Assembly (NCBI GenBank): GCA_024529925.1
Contig: JAFEUB010001192.1
Span: forward strand, 169,501 to 233,500
DNA from: Ophthalmolycus amberensis
Lineage: Eukaryota; Chordata; Actinopteri; Perciformes; Zoarcidae
DNA length: 64,000 nucleotides
Direction: 5' to 3'
In this document: positions 26,726 to 34,510 of the stretch, piece by piece
How positions within the stretch are numbered: position 1 is the first letter of the stretch
Layout: each line of letters starts with the position of its first letter
The notes under the pieces: model-generated
What the model saw: the letters and a program-made list of their open reading frames with translations, nothing else
The model's database searches: none
What the model was told of the DNA's origin: nothing
Translations under genes and position numbers: made by a program

Positions 26726-26795
26726 CTCTCCCTATTGTGATACACTGACCCGGTTCCCTCGGGCCTCTGCTCCACCGAGCTACGCCGACTGGTGA
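5617..26795 (+). CDS. prom1: Prominin-1 (CD133), five-span membrane glycoprotein
   Basis: Cholesterol-binding glycoprotein of plasma-membrane protrusions, needed for photoreceptor disc formation. Exons: 5617..5866, 12651..12712, 13093..13119, 13223..13428, 16353..16473, 16590..16653, 16801..16890, 17725..17942, 18061..18135, 18265..18328, 18694..18853, 19477..19629, 19749..19866, 20032..20135, 20368..20452, 20550..20696, 21090..21161, 21860..21952, 22600..22653, 22890..22970, 23351..23419, 24685..24774, 25844..25959, 26479..26544, 26726..26795. These sum to 2655 nt, 884 codons (human 865). Residues 1-19 form a signal peptide. Membrane segments lie near 120-146, 171-191, 447-468, 498-520 and 804-828. 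A Cys-rich CRCCENCGGEMHQRQ follows TM1, LLCGTCGYDKQATPTTRGC follows TM3, and KLAKYYRRMDTEDVFEE follows TM5. Two large extracellular loops carry N-glycosylation sequons. The terminal two exons, ending SAPPSYADW, are the least certain part. Confidence 0.96.
6391..6838. mobile_element. Non-autonomous element with GGTTCTCAACC-type ends (hAT-like)
   Basis: The left end reads TTGGTTCTCAACCTGGAGG and the right end AAAGGTTGGAAACCACTC, imperfect inverted repeats of the kind found on small hAT-type elements. Between them there is no transposase reading frame. The interior is occupied by a second MITE (about 6536-6742), so this is a host-plus-insert pair. Confidence 0.6.
6536..6742 (-). mobile_element. 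MITE family A, copy 1 (diverged)
   Basis: Aligns as the reverse complement of the copy at 11755-11963. Shared blocks include AATTATGGCCCTGTTCCATT, CACTGT...CGACTGTGACAC, GAATGGGA and AATTACACCTGTG, ending GTGCTGTGAAAAGGGCC. Its left terminal repeat is badly decayed, so the boundary is approximate. Confidence 0.75.
7921..7970. repeat. (AT)25 microsatellite
   Basis: Fifty bases of perfect AT dinucleotide in prom1 intron 1. No other structure is apparent. Confidence 0.97.
9121..9310. repeat. Decayed dispersed repeat of the 'ATCGATTAATC' type
   Basis: 'CATCGATTCATTGATAAGTCAATC...AATTAATTGTTATTTAAAG' resembles a very common teleost interspersed repeat whose core is GGGCTGCAACTAACGATTAT. A second fragment (GGGCTTCAACTAACGGTTAT) lies at 25364 in another prom1 intron. 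The family assignment is from memory and the boundaries are soft. Confidence 0.45.
11609..12180. mobile_element. AAGTACTT-rich inverted-repeat element hosting a MITE
   Basis: The left end GGTGGAAGAAGTATTCAGATC and right-hand blocks 'AGAAGTATAAAGTAGCATAAAATGG' and 'TACTCAAG' match the family seen at 33031-33609. A 209 bp MITE (11755-11963) splits it. The block 'AGTAGCATAAAATGGAAACTACA' is duplicated in tandem near 12112-12160. The expected TTCCACCACTG end is missing and is replaced by a (GT)n tract. Confidence 0.75.
11755..11963 (+). mobile_element. MITE family A, copy 2 (near-perfect terminal inverted repeats)
   Basis: 209 bp. The left end GGCCCTTTTCACAGCAGCCA continues to about 31 bases and is matched in reverse by the right end (CATGTCAAAATGGCTGCTGT followed by GAAAAGGGGCC), with one mismatch and one indel. 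The dinucleotide TA flanks both ends (11753-11754, 11964-11965), consistent with a TA target-site duplication. It has no coding capacity, so it is a non-autonomous DNA transposon. Confidence 0.88.
13031..13068. repeat. (GT)n tract just upstream of the 27-nt prom1 exon
   Basis: An alternating GT run ends 24 bases before the 3' splice site of the exon at 13093, taking the place of a normal polypyrimidine tract. Confidence 0.95.
13093..13119 (+). other. prom1: prom1 27-nt exon (PENVVLLLQ)
   Basis: The nine-codon exon is bounded by ...GGGTCACAG and GTAAACTCC and is phase 0 on both sides, so it can be skipped without shifting the frame. It aligns with human residues PETVILGLK. From memory, that is the 27-nt facultative exon distinguishing the AC133-1 and AC133-2 isoforms. 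The fish product can therefore probably exist with or without it. Confidence 0.85.
14871..15245. repeat. (AGGCA)75 pentanucleotide array
   Basis: 375 bases of uninterrupted AGGCA in prom1 intron 4. The unit is 5 bases and contains no stop in any frame, so all six frames stay open and encode repeats of K-A-R-Q-G or, on the other strand, C-L-A-L-P; these are not genes. The array runs straight into a dispersed repeat (15246 onward). Confidence 0.99.
15246..15332 (+). mobile_element. Dispersed repeat 'GTTTATTTGTATAGCACATT', copy 1
   Basis: Reads GTTTATTTGTATAGCACATT, then CAACAACAAGGTAATTCAAA, GTGCTTCACATGAAACCATT and AAAAGCATAAAGGCAAAAG. It matches the copy at 34420-34510 over about 85 bases. 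This sequence type is widespread in fish genomes, but I cannot name its parent element with confidence. Confidence 0.85.
16476..16580. repeat. (CA)n short tract in prom1 intron
   Basis: The donor GTATGCCC after 16473 is followed within 20 bases by CACACA tracts (to about 16520). The 116-base intron is otherwise unremarkable. Confidence 0.7.
17429..17452 (+). other. prom1: Candidate optional 24-nt prom1 micro-exon (AKVENAIK)
   Basis: Between the exons ending 16890 and starting 17725 lies a 24-base segment with a pyrimidine-rich upstream run ending ATCTGAAG and a downstream GTAATCAG. It fits the phase-1 junctions on both sides and would insert A-K-V-E-N-A-I-K before AMRETKEAL, an Ala/Lys/Glu-rich helical sequence like its surroundings. 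Without it the fish protein aligns with human at equal length here, so it would be an optional insert. Confidence 0.5.
18350..18420. repeat. (AT)n microsatellite with (TATG)n edge
   Basis: A short GTATGTATGTATGTATATGT stretch passes into about 60 bases of pure AT, 22 bases downstream of the donor after the prom1 exon ending 18328. Confidence 0.97.
18577..18585 (+). other. prom1: Candidate 9-nt prom1 micro-exon
   Basis: CTCTTCCTC sits between CCACAG and a strong donor GTAAGTCC, in the intron joining exons 18265..18328 and 18694..18853. Both flanking junctions are phase 1, so inclusion would change S-G-V-K to S-A-L-P-R-V-K with no frame shift. The upstream pyrimidine tract is weak, which is common for regulated micro-exons but also for chance matches. 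Confidence 0.35.
18880..19450. mobile_element. Composite dispersed repeat in prom1 intron
   Basis: The left part contains 'TTATGGGGACAAACTTCCCA' and 'TTTGTCCTCC', and the right part 'AAGGTTATGGTGAGGGTAAA' and 'GGTGTCCTCGCAA'. These are blocks of a common fish repeat built around GGGGAC/GTCC. A GC-richer middle (about 19000-19200) looks like a separate insertion. A small related fragment ('ATATGGGGACGTTGAG') lies near 20740. Family names are not assigned. Confidence 0.4.
19990..20022. repeat. (TG)n tract at the 3' splice site of prom1 exon 20032
   Basis: Thirty-odd bases of TG lead into TATGTGTAG and the exon. There is no C/T-rich tract between repeat and AG. Confidence 0.95.
21773..21853. 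repeat. Long (TG)n tract at the 3' splice site of prom1 exon 21860
   Basis: About 80 bases of nearly pure TG end six bases before the acceptor AG (TTTACAG). This is the longest dinucleotide tract placed at a splice site in the window. Confidence 0.97.
23941..24480. mobile_element. Probable decayed MITE(s) in prom1 intron
   Basis: The blocks 'GAGACGCATCTGGAGACGCATGCAAATGCCAGGTGTGAA' (24359-24397) and 'AAGACGCATGTTAATGTCAAGTGGAA' read as two related copies of one motif, reminiscent of a fish MITE end. Upstream, 'AGTATGCATTCAATTGGGACACACTACTTCC' looks like another repeat type. Boundaries could not be found. Confidence 0.35.
24800..24831. repeat. (TG)n microsatellite
   Basis: A TG run starts 26 bases after the prom1 donor at 24775. 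Confidence 0.95.
25480..25730 (-). mobile_element. AAGTACTT-family element, reverse orientation
   Basis: Ends CTGAAAACATCTTCCACCACTT; in reverse complement this is AAGTGGTGGAAGATG followed by TTTCAGATCCTTCATAG, matching the left end seen at 11609. Interior blocks such as 'TAGTACTTTCTTC' and 'AAAACTACTCAAAATACTAC' fit the family. Confidence 0.65.
26673..26724. repeat. (TA)n(TG)n tract at the last prom1 coding exon
   Basis: A TA run passes into a TG run that ends in the acceptor itself (TGTGTGTAG before 26726). The terminal exon therefore has no polypyrimidine tract. Confidence 0.95.
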
Positions 26796-27014
26796 CCCAA
26801 AAGGAACTCGTCGATGAGGTACTGATGTGAAGTTATGTCAGGTATAACTTTGCACTAACCCTCATCGAACAACGTTAACAAACAACTAAAACCATCCGAG
26901 AATCACCAGCCATTTAATCATCATCAGTCTGATTTCACCCAGGAGATTTCTTTTCTTCTTTCTATTTTTTCTTGTTTTCTTCATCCTTCATCCATCACCG
27001 TTGTCTCTTTCAAG

Positions 27015-27115
27015 CGACGATGTACATTCAAATGCCGGGACTCAAGAAGAAAAAGTTCCTCGTGATGGAGTTAAGAGGAAGACACCCTATTACTCTAGAG
27101 TCTAGACACTGTCTC
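27015..27115 (+). other. prom1: Candidate alternative last coding exon of prom1
   Basis: After a pyrimidine-rich TTGTCTCTTTCAAG, the frame that accepts a two-base carry-over (from 25959 or 26544) stays open for 33 codons: D-D-V-H-S-N-A-G-T-Q-E-E-K..., ending K-T-P-Y-Y-S-R-V-stop at 27113-27115. The composition is hydrophilic, as expected of a cytoplasmic tail. Further splice-like sites follow (TTCCACAG at 27221 with GTAAGTGTC at 27257, then TTTCTAG before 27340) and may be 3'UTR exons. Mammalian prominin-1 is known for alternative C-termini, but this one is a prediction. Confidence 0.4.
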
Positions 27116-27842
27116 CAAATTGTGTGTAGTTATGACCAACTGAGAAAAAGTCTCCTTCTAATGTGATTTTATTTTGACTTTTCTGAAACTAAGTCGATTT
27201 TCATTTTCTCTTTTTCCACAGTGGACAAGAGAACTGGAACTGATATTTCCCTCGTGGTAAGTGTCACTCCTCTCTTCAGGAATAATAAAAAAAGAAAACA
27301 CACTGTTTGACAACTAACTTGGCTTCTCGCTTTTCTAGGATCTCTGAACTTTCCAGCTTTCCCATTCAGGTCTTGGAACACTTTCAAGGACCAAAGGGAA
27401 GAACAACAACAATCAGGAACTGTGTGGTGAGGGAGTCCCACTCCCCGATACCCCTTCAAGCCATTTGGCAAGGACCTCAAATGCCAGCCAACTATAATTT
27501 ATCAAGTATTTTCTCATGCACGCTCATCACGAGCATCAGCAGTCCTCCTAGTGTGTCATACTGTACATCATCAACTCTAATAGCAATATTCCCGCAATAG
27601 CTACTTTTACCTGTAGAGAATACAGTTGTTTGTACTTCAGTTATCAGTTTCTAACATGGTGACACATATGTACATTTTTTACGCTTTCAAAACTTTTGAA
27701 AGTTTTCTATATTCTTTTGTTAATGTTTGTTTTATAACACATAAGTAGGATTTTTTTTAGAAATAGCTCTTTTTTTTTTCTTTGTCAATATTTGTAGATC
27801 GCATCATTTTGGCTCAACAGGTTGGATCGACCAGGAAATTAG

Positions 27843-28697
27843 GAAATAGTCTGACATTTTGGGGAAATACTCTTGTTTGCTGAAGATACAACTCTTGTGT
27901 CTTTTTGTTGAATACCAGCCTGTTAGCTAAGTTTAGCATAAAGACAAAAACAAAGTGAAGCAAATCTAATGCCATGCTAGCAATTGTGCTTGGAGCTAAA
28001 TGCTAACGTCAGCATGTTAACAAGCTCACAATGAATAAAAATCTTACCGTAGTTTAGCGTGTTAGCATGCTAACATTATCTCATTATATGGCCCGAACCA
28101 ATGTAGTAAACAAATTCAAAGTTTGACCTGATGATGTCACTAGACTAGATGAAAAGTCAGGTGATCACCAAAGTTATTAGAATTCATCCCCAGGACACCG
28201 TAAATCCATCCCATAGTGGTCTTGATATGTAACTGAAAGCCAAAAATTATAAACAAAATGTCCGGGGATCCACCAAAGTCCTTAAGATTCATCCTCTGGG
28301 GACCATAAATGTCTGCAGAAAATATCATTAAATCAATATTGCCATCCATAGAGCCACTAGCATGGCTGAAAACAACAATTTAAAGGAAGTAATGCGCTGG
28401 ACTATTTCTTAACTGGACTTCTTATCGTCATTTTTATACTTTTTAATTTATTTTTTATTTTAACAATTAAACAAACAAGATAAATGCTTGTTTATTAGTG
28501 AGCGTTAGAGCTGGTGGTTTGTGGTTTTTGTTCCCTTTGGTCTGAGCCACTCCTTTTCTGTTTCCAGGCTTTATGCTAAGCTAACTGTTGATATGCTGTA
28601 GCTTTGTTGTTAGCATACAGACAATGATCAACCTTTTTAGCTAACTTTCAACAAGTAAACGAAAGAGAAATATTTCCCAAAATGTCAAACTATTTGT
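27843..28697. mobile_element. ~850 bp non-autonomous DNA transposon with 25 bp inverted ends
   Basis: The left end AAATAGTCTGACATTTTGGG(G)AAATA is matched in reverse by TATTTCCCAAAATGTCAAAC followed by TATTT at 28670-28694, with one mismatch and one extra G. The interior contains 'TTAGCTAAGTTTAGCATAAA' and 'CAGGCTTTATGCTAAGCTAA' as an inner inverted pair, plus two direct copies of a 'GATC(C)ACCAAAGT..TTA..ATTCATCC' block (28163 and 28266). There is no transposase frame. A fragment of the same family is at 30060-30125. Confidence 0.85.
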
Positions 28698-29344
28698 TTA
28701 AACATTGAAGGAGGAAACTAACAATGTGGCAGAGGCAAAGTGTTACTAGCTATTCAACACACATAAGCTACATACACACATACCCTTACAAGGTTTTAAG
28801 ACAGATGACAAACCAGATATTGTGTCTTAGGCATTTCTCGCCAGACCATTAGTGACAAATAGTGACTTGTACTTGTGAGAGGGGTTTTTTTTCTTCACCG
28901 TCCTTTGATTTGAAAAATAAAACTCCCAGAGGCCTCTGTGGTGGCAGACGAACGTACACACGTACAAAAACGATAACACAGCTGAAGTTTGTGGTGAGGG
29001 CGCAAATGTGTGAATAAAAACTTCAGTCTGATAAGTGTCTCCTTTGTTTTTCTTCCATAAACACATGAAGTGGATGGATGTACCACTGTTATATCACCTA
29101 CTGAGGAAACTCATAAGATGTGTGTGCTTTGTGTCATAAATCACCCAAAATCACTTTTTAAGTGTGCTTTAATGTTGTAGATAAACTCTGAGCCACTGCT
29201 AGGATTCAACAACAACACTTGATGATATATGTAGATGTACAGATGGGTGCACAGAGCACCGGGGAACGCAGCGAACGTTCATGTAACATATGCCTAGTTG
29301 AGTGCACACACAGCAGCTGAGAAGGTCTGTTTGGGAAGGCTTGC

Positions 29345-29371
29345 GGGGGGGGGGGGGGGGGGGGGGGGGGG
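29345..29371. repeat. poly(G) run of 27
   Basis: Twenty-seven uninterrupted G in the prom1-fgfbp2 spacer. It could form intermolecular or intrarun quadruplexes, and the length is unreliable in any assembly. Confidence 0.97.
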
Positions 29372-30059
29372 CTTGGCGGTGGTTGAGATGGCGTGATGCT
29401 GCTGCATCCTATCAGAAGAGCACTGCACTAATTTAATTTTGGGAAACATCTGGTTCAGACAACATACACACATACACTTCATATGTTTACTTCACATTCC
29501 CTGTGTCTCTTAAAGGGGAACTTTTTCTCTTCCCCAGATTGATGGCTATAAAAACAAAACTTCCTGAATGTACTGAGGGCATGTGTATATTTCTACACAT
29601 GTGTGACTTTGTACGCAGCAGCAGGCTATAGGCTACACTCTCTTCTTCCTCCGCTATGTGTCCCAGCCAGCCGGTACATATGGACTATGGCTTTTCAAAG
29701 GCAACGTCTGTTCCTCTGTTTAGTTTCACAAGTTAAAAGTGAAGATATGGTAAATGGTGATACTGATCTCTGTATTTAATCAGTATTTATATAATACGAA
29801 CTAGAGTTAGTGGGACTTTCTTTAGCTTAGTCACCATTCTGAGATTTCAGTGTATAATTTTTCGGCTTTGTATTGTATTTTGTTTCTTACCTACCAGCTT
29901 GACCGTTCATTTTGTGTTGTTTATTTGTGTGGTACTGTCTACTGTAAACACTCAATTTGCCTCTAGGATTAGAGTTTTAGCTTTTTGTTTCCTTTTGGGA
30001 AATAGGCTACTTGATTTGGATTTATGGCCCAGATGAGAACATTGATATCGGTGAATATA

Positions 30060-30125
30060 AATCTACAGCTTAGCATAAAGACTGCAGGGAGGGGGAAACA
30101 GCTAGCCACCATAAGCTACATGTCA
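30060..30125. mobile_element. Fragment of the 27843-28697 element family
   Basis: 'ACAGCTTAGCATAAAGACTG...GGGGGAAACAGCTAGCC' matches the inner inverted block of the larger element. The rest of the 28700-31100 spacer shows no exon or recognisable gene. Confidence 0.6.
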
Positions 30126-31023
30126 TAGCAGACCAGGTGAGACAGAGGTAGCAAAGCTTCTGAGTGTATTGAATTGAGAAATTCTAAATTATTTATAATT
30201 GACCCTTGACTAAGTCCCGCCTTTCAAAATTTTCCGCTTTCAGTTGTCGGCTTTAGCTTCTATTCTTATCTTTTTAACCTGTTTTTGCTGCTGAATCAGT
30301 TTCACATCCTGAATATATCTTTTAAATGCATTTTGTAATATTGTGAAGTGCAGTTAGTGACAGTGTGGGCTCCATGGAAACGTAGCTCTGACAGTTGGGG
30401 GGCGGGTCTTACTAAGGGTCAATTTTAACAATGATTTGAAAGAGGAAATTTCTTATTTCAACAGTTCTAGTCTCACTTTAATGTTAAATCATCGTATTAG
30501 AGAACTGTCTGACAGTATATCCGCTTGCTCCAACGCTCCAGCTCTCCAAAATCAGTTGATGCAACTTCCTTAACATGTAGCGGGACATAAGTTGTCACCT
30601 TTTAAAGCTTTGCGATCTCCACCACGATAAAGCAATGTGCGTTTGAACAAAGTTTGGCTTGGTTTATAAAGAAGGACAATACAAATCGTTCTGTTCTGAA
30701 CTTTGTCTCTTAAGATGAACATGATGAGGTTTTTACCATGAGCCTTCAGCAAATAACTTCAGGCTGCACTTTTTACGGGACCTCCTCAGTCCTCTCCTCC
30801 CCCTCTCCTTCACATCAATAGTCAAAGAACCTCTTATGTGAGATTATATAATGTCCCGCAACTCGTTTTCACAGCATTTGGCTTCATGTGTGTACTCCCC
30901 CCCCCCACAAACCTGTTGACCGCTTCCCCTCACCCCTCTTCCTCCTCCCTCAGTTTATGATCCCCCCCTCCTTCCTTCCATCTCATCCATCACTTTTTAG
31001 TTTTGATGCCACACAGGCTGTGG

Positions 31024-31026
<3 letters not shown>

Positions 31027-31053
<27 letters not shown>
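31027..31053. repeat. (GT)n tract upstream of fgfbp2
   Basis: A short GT run about 90 bases before the fgfbp2 TATA box. Confidence 0.93.
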
Positions 31054-31054
<1 letters not shown>

Positions 31055-31140
31055 GTGTGAGGGAGAGGGGGGTCAGAGCTGGAGGAGGAGTTTGAGGCCT
31101 TCATCTCAGCTGAATAATACCTTCTTTGTGAGCTTCAGCA

Positions 31141-31147
31141 ATATAAA
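31141..31147 (+). promoter_or_regulatory. fgfbp2: fgfbp2 TATA box
   Basis: ATATAAAG, about 110 bases upstream of the ATG, followed by GC-richer sequence. A start site near 31170 would give a short leader of about 85 bases with no upstream exon needed. A focused TATA promoter fits a tissue-restricted secreted protein. Confidence 0.6.
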
Positions 31148-31254
31148 GTCCCGCACAGACGTGTTCAGCCCTTGCACACCTCAACCTTCTGTGAGGATAC
31201 ATACACATCATCCCATACCCTCGTTCATCCGTCACTGACGCACCAAACGCCGCC

Positions 31255-31989
31255 ATGAGATCCATGATGAGAGTGGCGCTGCTGTTTCTGGCAGCAGCTG
31301 TTTGTGTGTCAAGCGCTCAGACCAACAACAGCAGTAACGACAGGCAGCAGCAGCAACAACAGCAACGCAGCGTCTGGGATGAGCCCATCAGATTCAGCAG
31401 CAAGGCCAAAGACTCCTGCACCATGGTGGTGTCTGGAGCCGGGGACTATACTCGCCTGCGTGTCTCCTGCAAAGGTCCGAGCCAGGGCCAGACCCCAGGA
31501 CGCTCCTACTACTGCGACTTCCAGGGCAAACCCAACTTGTGCCGCGCCTACAACCTCAACCCTCGCCACTACTTCACCCAGATGATGTGGGACATGAGAA
31601 AGCTGAGCCACGCCTGCCAGGGACCCAAAGTCTACCGCCCAGCCATGTGCAAGAAATACCCAGACGAGGCCCAGATTACCTTCCTGGCATCCTGGCCCAA
31701 GACATCCAGCACCAAGCCCTCCAAGCCTGTCCAGGAGCCGCGCAAACCTGTTGTGCCAGCCCAGAACAAGCCCGCCAATACTCCTAAAACTGTCAAGCCC
31801 CAGCAGCAGCCCGTCAAGCCCCAGCCAGGCAAGGGCCCCCAGACCAAGAAAACTACCCCCAAGCCTGGGAAGACCACTACTCGTCCCACAGAGCAGCCTG
31901 AGTCCAAAGCCTCCCGCGTCGCCTCCGAGCACTGCTGGAAGAGCTTCCACGGCGTCTGCACCTACTTCATCAGCTGGTTCCAAAACTGA
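31255..31989 (+). CDS. fgfbp2: Fibroblast growth factor-binding protein 2
   Basis: Secreted carrier-type protein of the FGF-BP family. The single coding exon gives 244 residues (human about 223). The ATG sits in an excellent context (GCCGCCATGA). Residues 1-20 are a signal peptide, followed by a Gln-rich stretch. The folded part runs from about residue 50 and carries eight cysteines (DSC, VSC, YYC, NLC, HAC, AMC, EHC, GVC) in the FGFBP2 order, with family motifs KDSCTMVV, LRVSC, SYYCDFQGKPNLC, KLSHACQGP and the C-terminal EHCWKSFHGVCTYFISWF. Between is a Pro/Lys/Gln/Thr-rich basic linker (about 145-215) likely to bind glycosaminoglycans. It has eight cysteines rather than the ten of FGFBP1, and HACQG and EHCW are specific to FGFBP2. 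Its place next to prom1 matches human order. Confidence 0.93.
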   Translation: MRSMMRVALLFLAAAVCVSSAQTNNSSNDRQQQQQQQRSVWDEPIRFSSKAKDSCTMVVSGAGDYTRLRVSCKGPSQGQTPGRSYYCDFQGKPNLCRAYNLNPRHYFTQMMWDMRKLSHACQGPKVYRPAMCKKYPDEAQITFLASWPKTSSTKPSKPVQEPRKPVVPAQNKPANTPKTVKPQQQPVKPQPGKGPQTKKTTPKPGKTTTRPTEQPESKASRVASEHCWKSFHGVCTYFISWFQN

Positions 31990-32008
31990 GGCGACGCTGC
32001 ACACACAG

Positions 32009-32317
32009 GTGGGTGAAAAGTGAAGATGAAGAACAGAACAGTCAGAGATGAGGTTTAGTAAGAGGGCGGCTAGAAATGTTAGATTAAAAAGTGTGTGGAG
32101 AAAGACAAAAATGCATGGTTGTTGTTGTGCGGGATGGATTCAACTGAAAACCACTCCAAATCCAAAAAGCATTAGTAGTGGTAGAAAAATGTAAAATATG
32201 AATCCTAAACCCAGTTTATGGAGCAACTTATCTCAGTGCAGCCTTCCATATTCATATCAGAAATCTAACTCTATCTCAAATGAATCACAAAAAAACACTA
32301 ATCTTTGCTTGTTTCAG
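32009..32317 (+). other. fgfbp2: fgfbp2 3'UTR intron
   Basis: The donor ACACAG|GTGGGT lies 19 bases after the stop codon and the acceptor GCTTGTTTCAG ends at 32317. Because the junction is less than 50 bases downstream of the stop, nonsense-mediated decay should not be triggered. AATAAA at 32612-32617 would end the transcript near 32635. Confidence 0.65.
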
Positions 32318-33030
32318 GCTGGAAACACCAGCGGCAGAACTCTTCTCGACTATCTTCGACCTCCAGGATCTGTGTGGGAGCCTCTGAAGTGATTTTGCAC
32401 CGTCGTATACGAGCTGAGCCAAAAACACTCAACCTACACTTGTGTACGGTTAGTGGATGACTGCTTGTCCTGCCATGTCGTGTACATGTCATTCTTTTTA
32501 AATCTGTAAAACACGCAGCAAGGCAAAAGGGAAAACATGGCAGGCATGTGATTTTTGTTTGTATATGATGTAAAATGTCACATAAATGTTCCAACATGTG
32601 AAGGTGAAGAGAATAAAGTCAGAGTGGAGATCTCTTCTTCTTATTCCTCTGTGTTGCTCTGTTTCTTCTGCTGCAAGTTGTCACACTCACTCCTTCAAAA
32701 GAAGTCCTTGTTTCTCTTCGTCGCCGGCTGTAACAACATGTCTGCAGCGTGGCCTCTGGAAGTTGTTAACGGACCGACACACAGACTGCAGTAAAGATAA
32801 CACACAGGCCGTCTGAGTAAAGCTAAACACTTCTTTGTATGAGCTGATGAATTGGGTCTTAAGAGCTGCCGTGTGCGGGAACAGAGGGGGGTCTGTGTGA
32901 GAGGAAACGAGTGTGGCTGCACAACACACGCTTTCACTCATCACAGTGAGTGGAGCTATTTTTTTTTTTACATGACTTATACCTACTACAATGCGTCAGT
33001 CACGACAAACTCCAGACATTTTCTAGTACC

Positions 33031-33609
33031 TCAGAGGTAAAAGACGCACTCAGATCCTTTACTGAAGTAAAGATACTCAGTAAATGTCCTGCGTCCAACC
33101 TCATATCAAGTAAAAGTACAGAAGTATGAGCAGTAAAATGTATCTAAGTATTAAAAAGTAAAAAATACTTGCACATACGCAGCATTTGACTATTGTTGCT
33201 GATTGAGGTTCAGCTAGTTTTAAAACAAGATCAATTCTGAGGGGTCTTTTCTCTGATCTTTTATTCTTTATTTTGGTAAAATATTCGATTTTTTTTACCT
33301 CTTAAGTCCTTGAACAGTTATTTAAATGAAACCTTATAAGAAGTTTAGAGGGAAAATGCTAAAAACTCATTGACCTCTGAAACACCCAGAATACTTTAAA
33401 GGGCTACAGGCAAATAATTGGGAATCACTGGGAATCTCGATTCAAAAGCTATCGGATAAAAGTATTGGAGTAAAAAGTTTTTTTTAATTCTCTGAGAAGA
33501 AGTGTAGCAGAAGTATAAAGTAGTATGAAAGGGGAAAACTCAAGTAAAGTACACGTATCTCAGAATTTCAATGTAGTACTTGAAGAAATGTAGTTACTTT
33601 CCACCACAT
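33031..33609 (+). mobile_element. AAGTACTT-family element, near full length
   Basis: The left part reads CAGAGGTAAAAGACGCACTCAGATCC and the right part AATGTAGTTACTTTCCACCA. The ends are degraded inverted repeats of the CAGTGGTGGAA type, and about 580 bases lie between them. There is no reading frame of note. With other copies it indicates a hAT-like non-autonomous family (inferred from the CAGTG ends). Confidence 0.75.
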
Positions 33610-34419
33610 GTATTTGCTGTTATTCAGTCGTGGTGAGGAGGTGCTGGACTTCTAATGACCACAAGATGGTGCTGCTGAGTGCAGAGAGGACACACACACA
33701 CACACATGGCTTCCCTACTACTGTTTACTTAACCTCCACTACTACTGACACAGTGACTCAGTGAGAAACAACTGTAACCTGTGAGATGGTTGGACTTGTG
33801 CCCATGTGAGCCTTTATGGCTCCTTCCTTGTTACCACGCTGTCTTTGTTCCTTCTGTACCTGCAGCAGCTGCGTCATTCCAGGAATGAAACATGATGACC
33901 GGGCGTAGTGGATCAGTGGCGTGCTGTAATCTGATATGTAGGTCAACTTCACAGCATCAAATGCACCAAATGTATTATTCAAAATACAAAGTTATGAATG
34001 TATAATTTAGTGTGCAGTTAATCTACATATAGTGGCTTTGTTTTATTGAACCTTGTTTTCTACCACTGTGCTATTTGCATCAATTTACATTCAAGTAGCT
34101 TTATTTTTTTGTCCTTACATCCTTCAATAACTTGATTTTCAACCCAATTTCTTGTCTCTTGTCATTTTGTTCACAAAAATCTTTTGCTTGGCCAATGACA
34201 TGATAAACAAATTCCGATTTCTACGAGAGGGAGGACCCATCTAAGAGCAAAAGGCCCTGTTGGTTTAAAATCTTTAAAAAGGGAGAGACTGGAAAGTGTC
34301 CAAATATATTGTCTTCAACAGAGAAAGTTTAGGTTTCTCAGGATGTGGTTTTATAATTTAACATAATTATAACTGGAGATAATCAAACACTGGAATCAAA
34401 GATGTCTACAGATCGAGTA

Positions 34420-34510
34420 AGGCAAGTTTATTTGTACAGCACATTTAAACAAGGCAATTCAAAGTGCTTCACATAAAACCATTAAAAGCATCAAAACATA
34501 AGGCAAAAAG
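34420..34510 (+). mobile_element. Dispersed repeat 'GTTTATTTGTACAGCACATT', copy 2
   Basis: GTAAGGCAAGTTTATTTGTA continues as CAGCACATTTAAACAAGGCA, ATTCAAAGTGCTTCACATAA and AACCATTAAAAGCATCAAAA. It matches copy 1 (15246-15332) but has only one AGGCA unit at its left edge. The rest of the 32640-36900 spacer shows no gene. Confidence 0.85.

Noticed and set aside
31309..32004. 231-codon open frame antisense to fgfbp2
   Set aside because: It is a shadow of a GC-rich, stop-poor coding exon, with no similarity to a known protein and no own promoter or signals.
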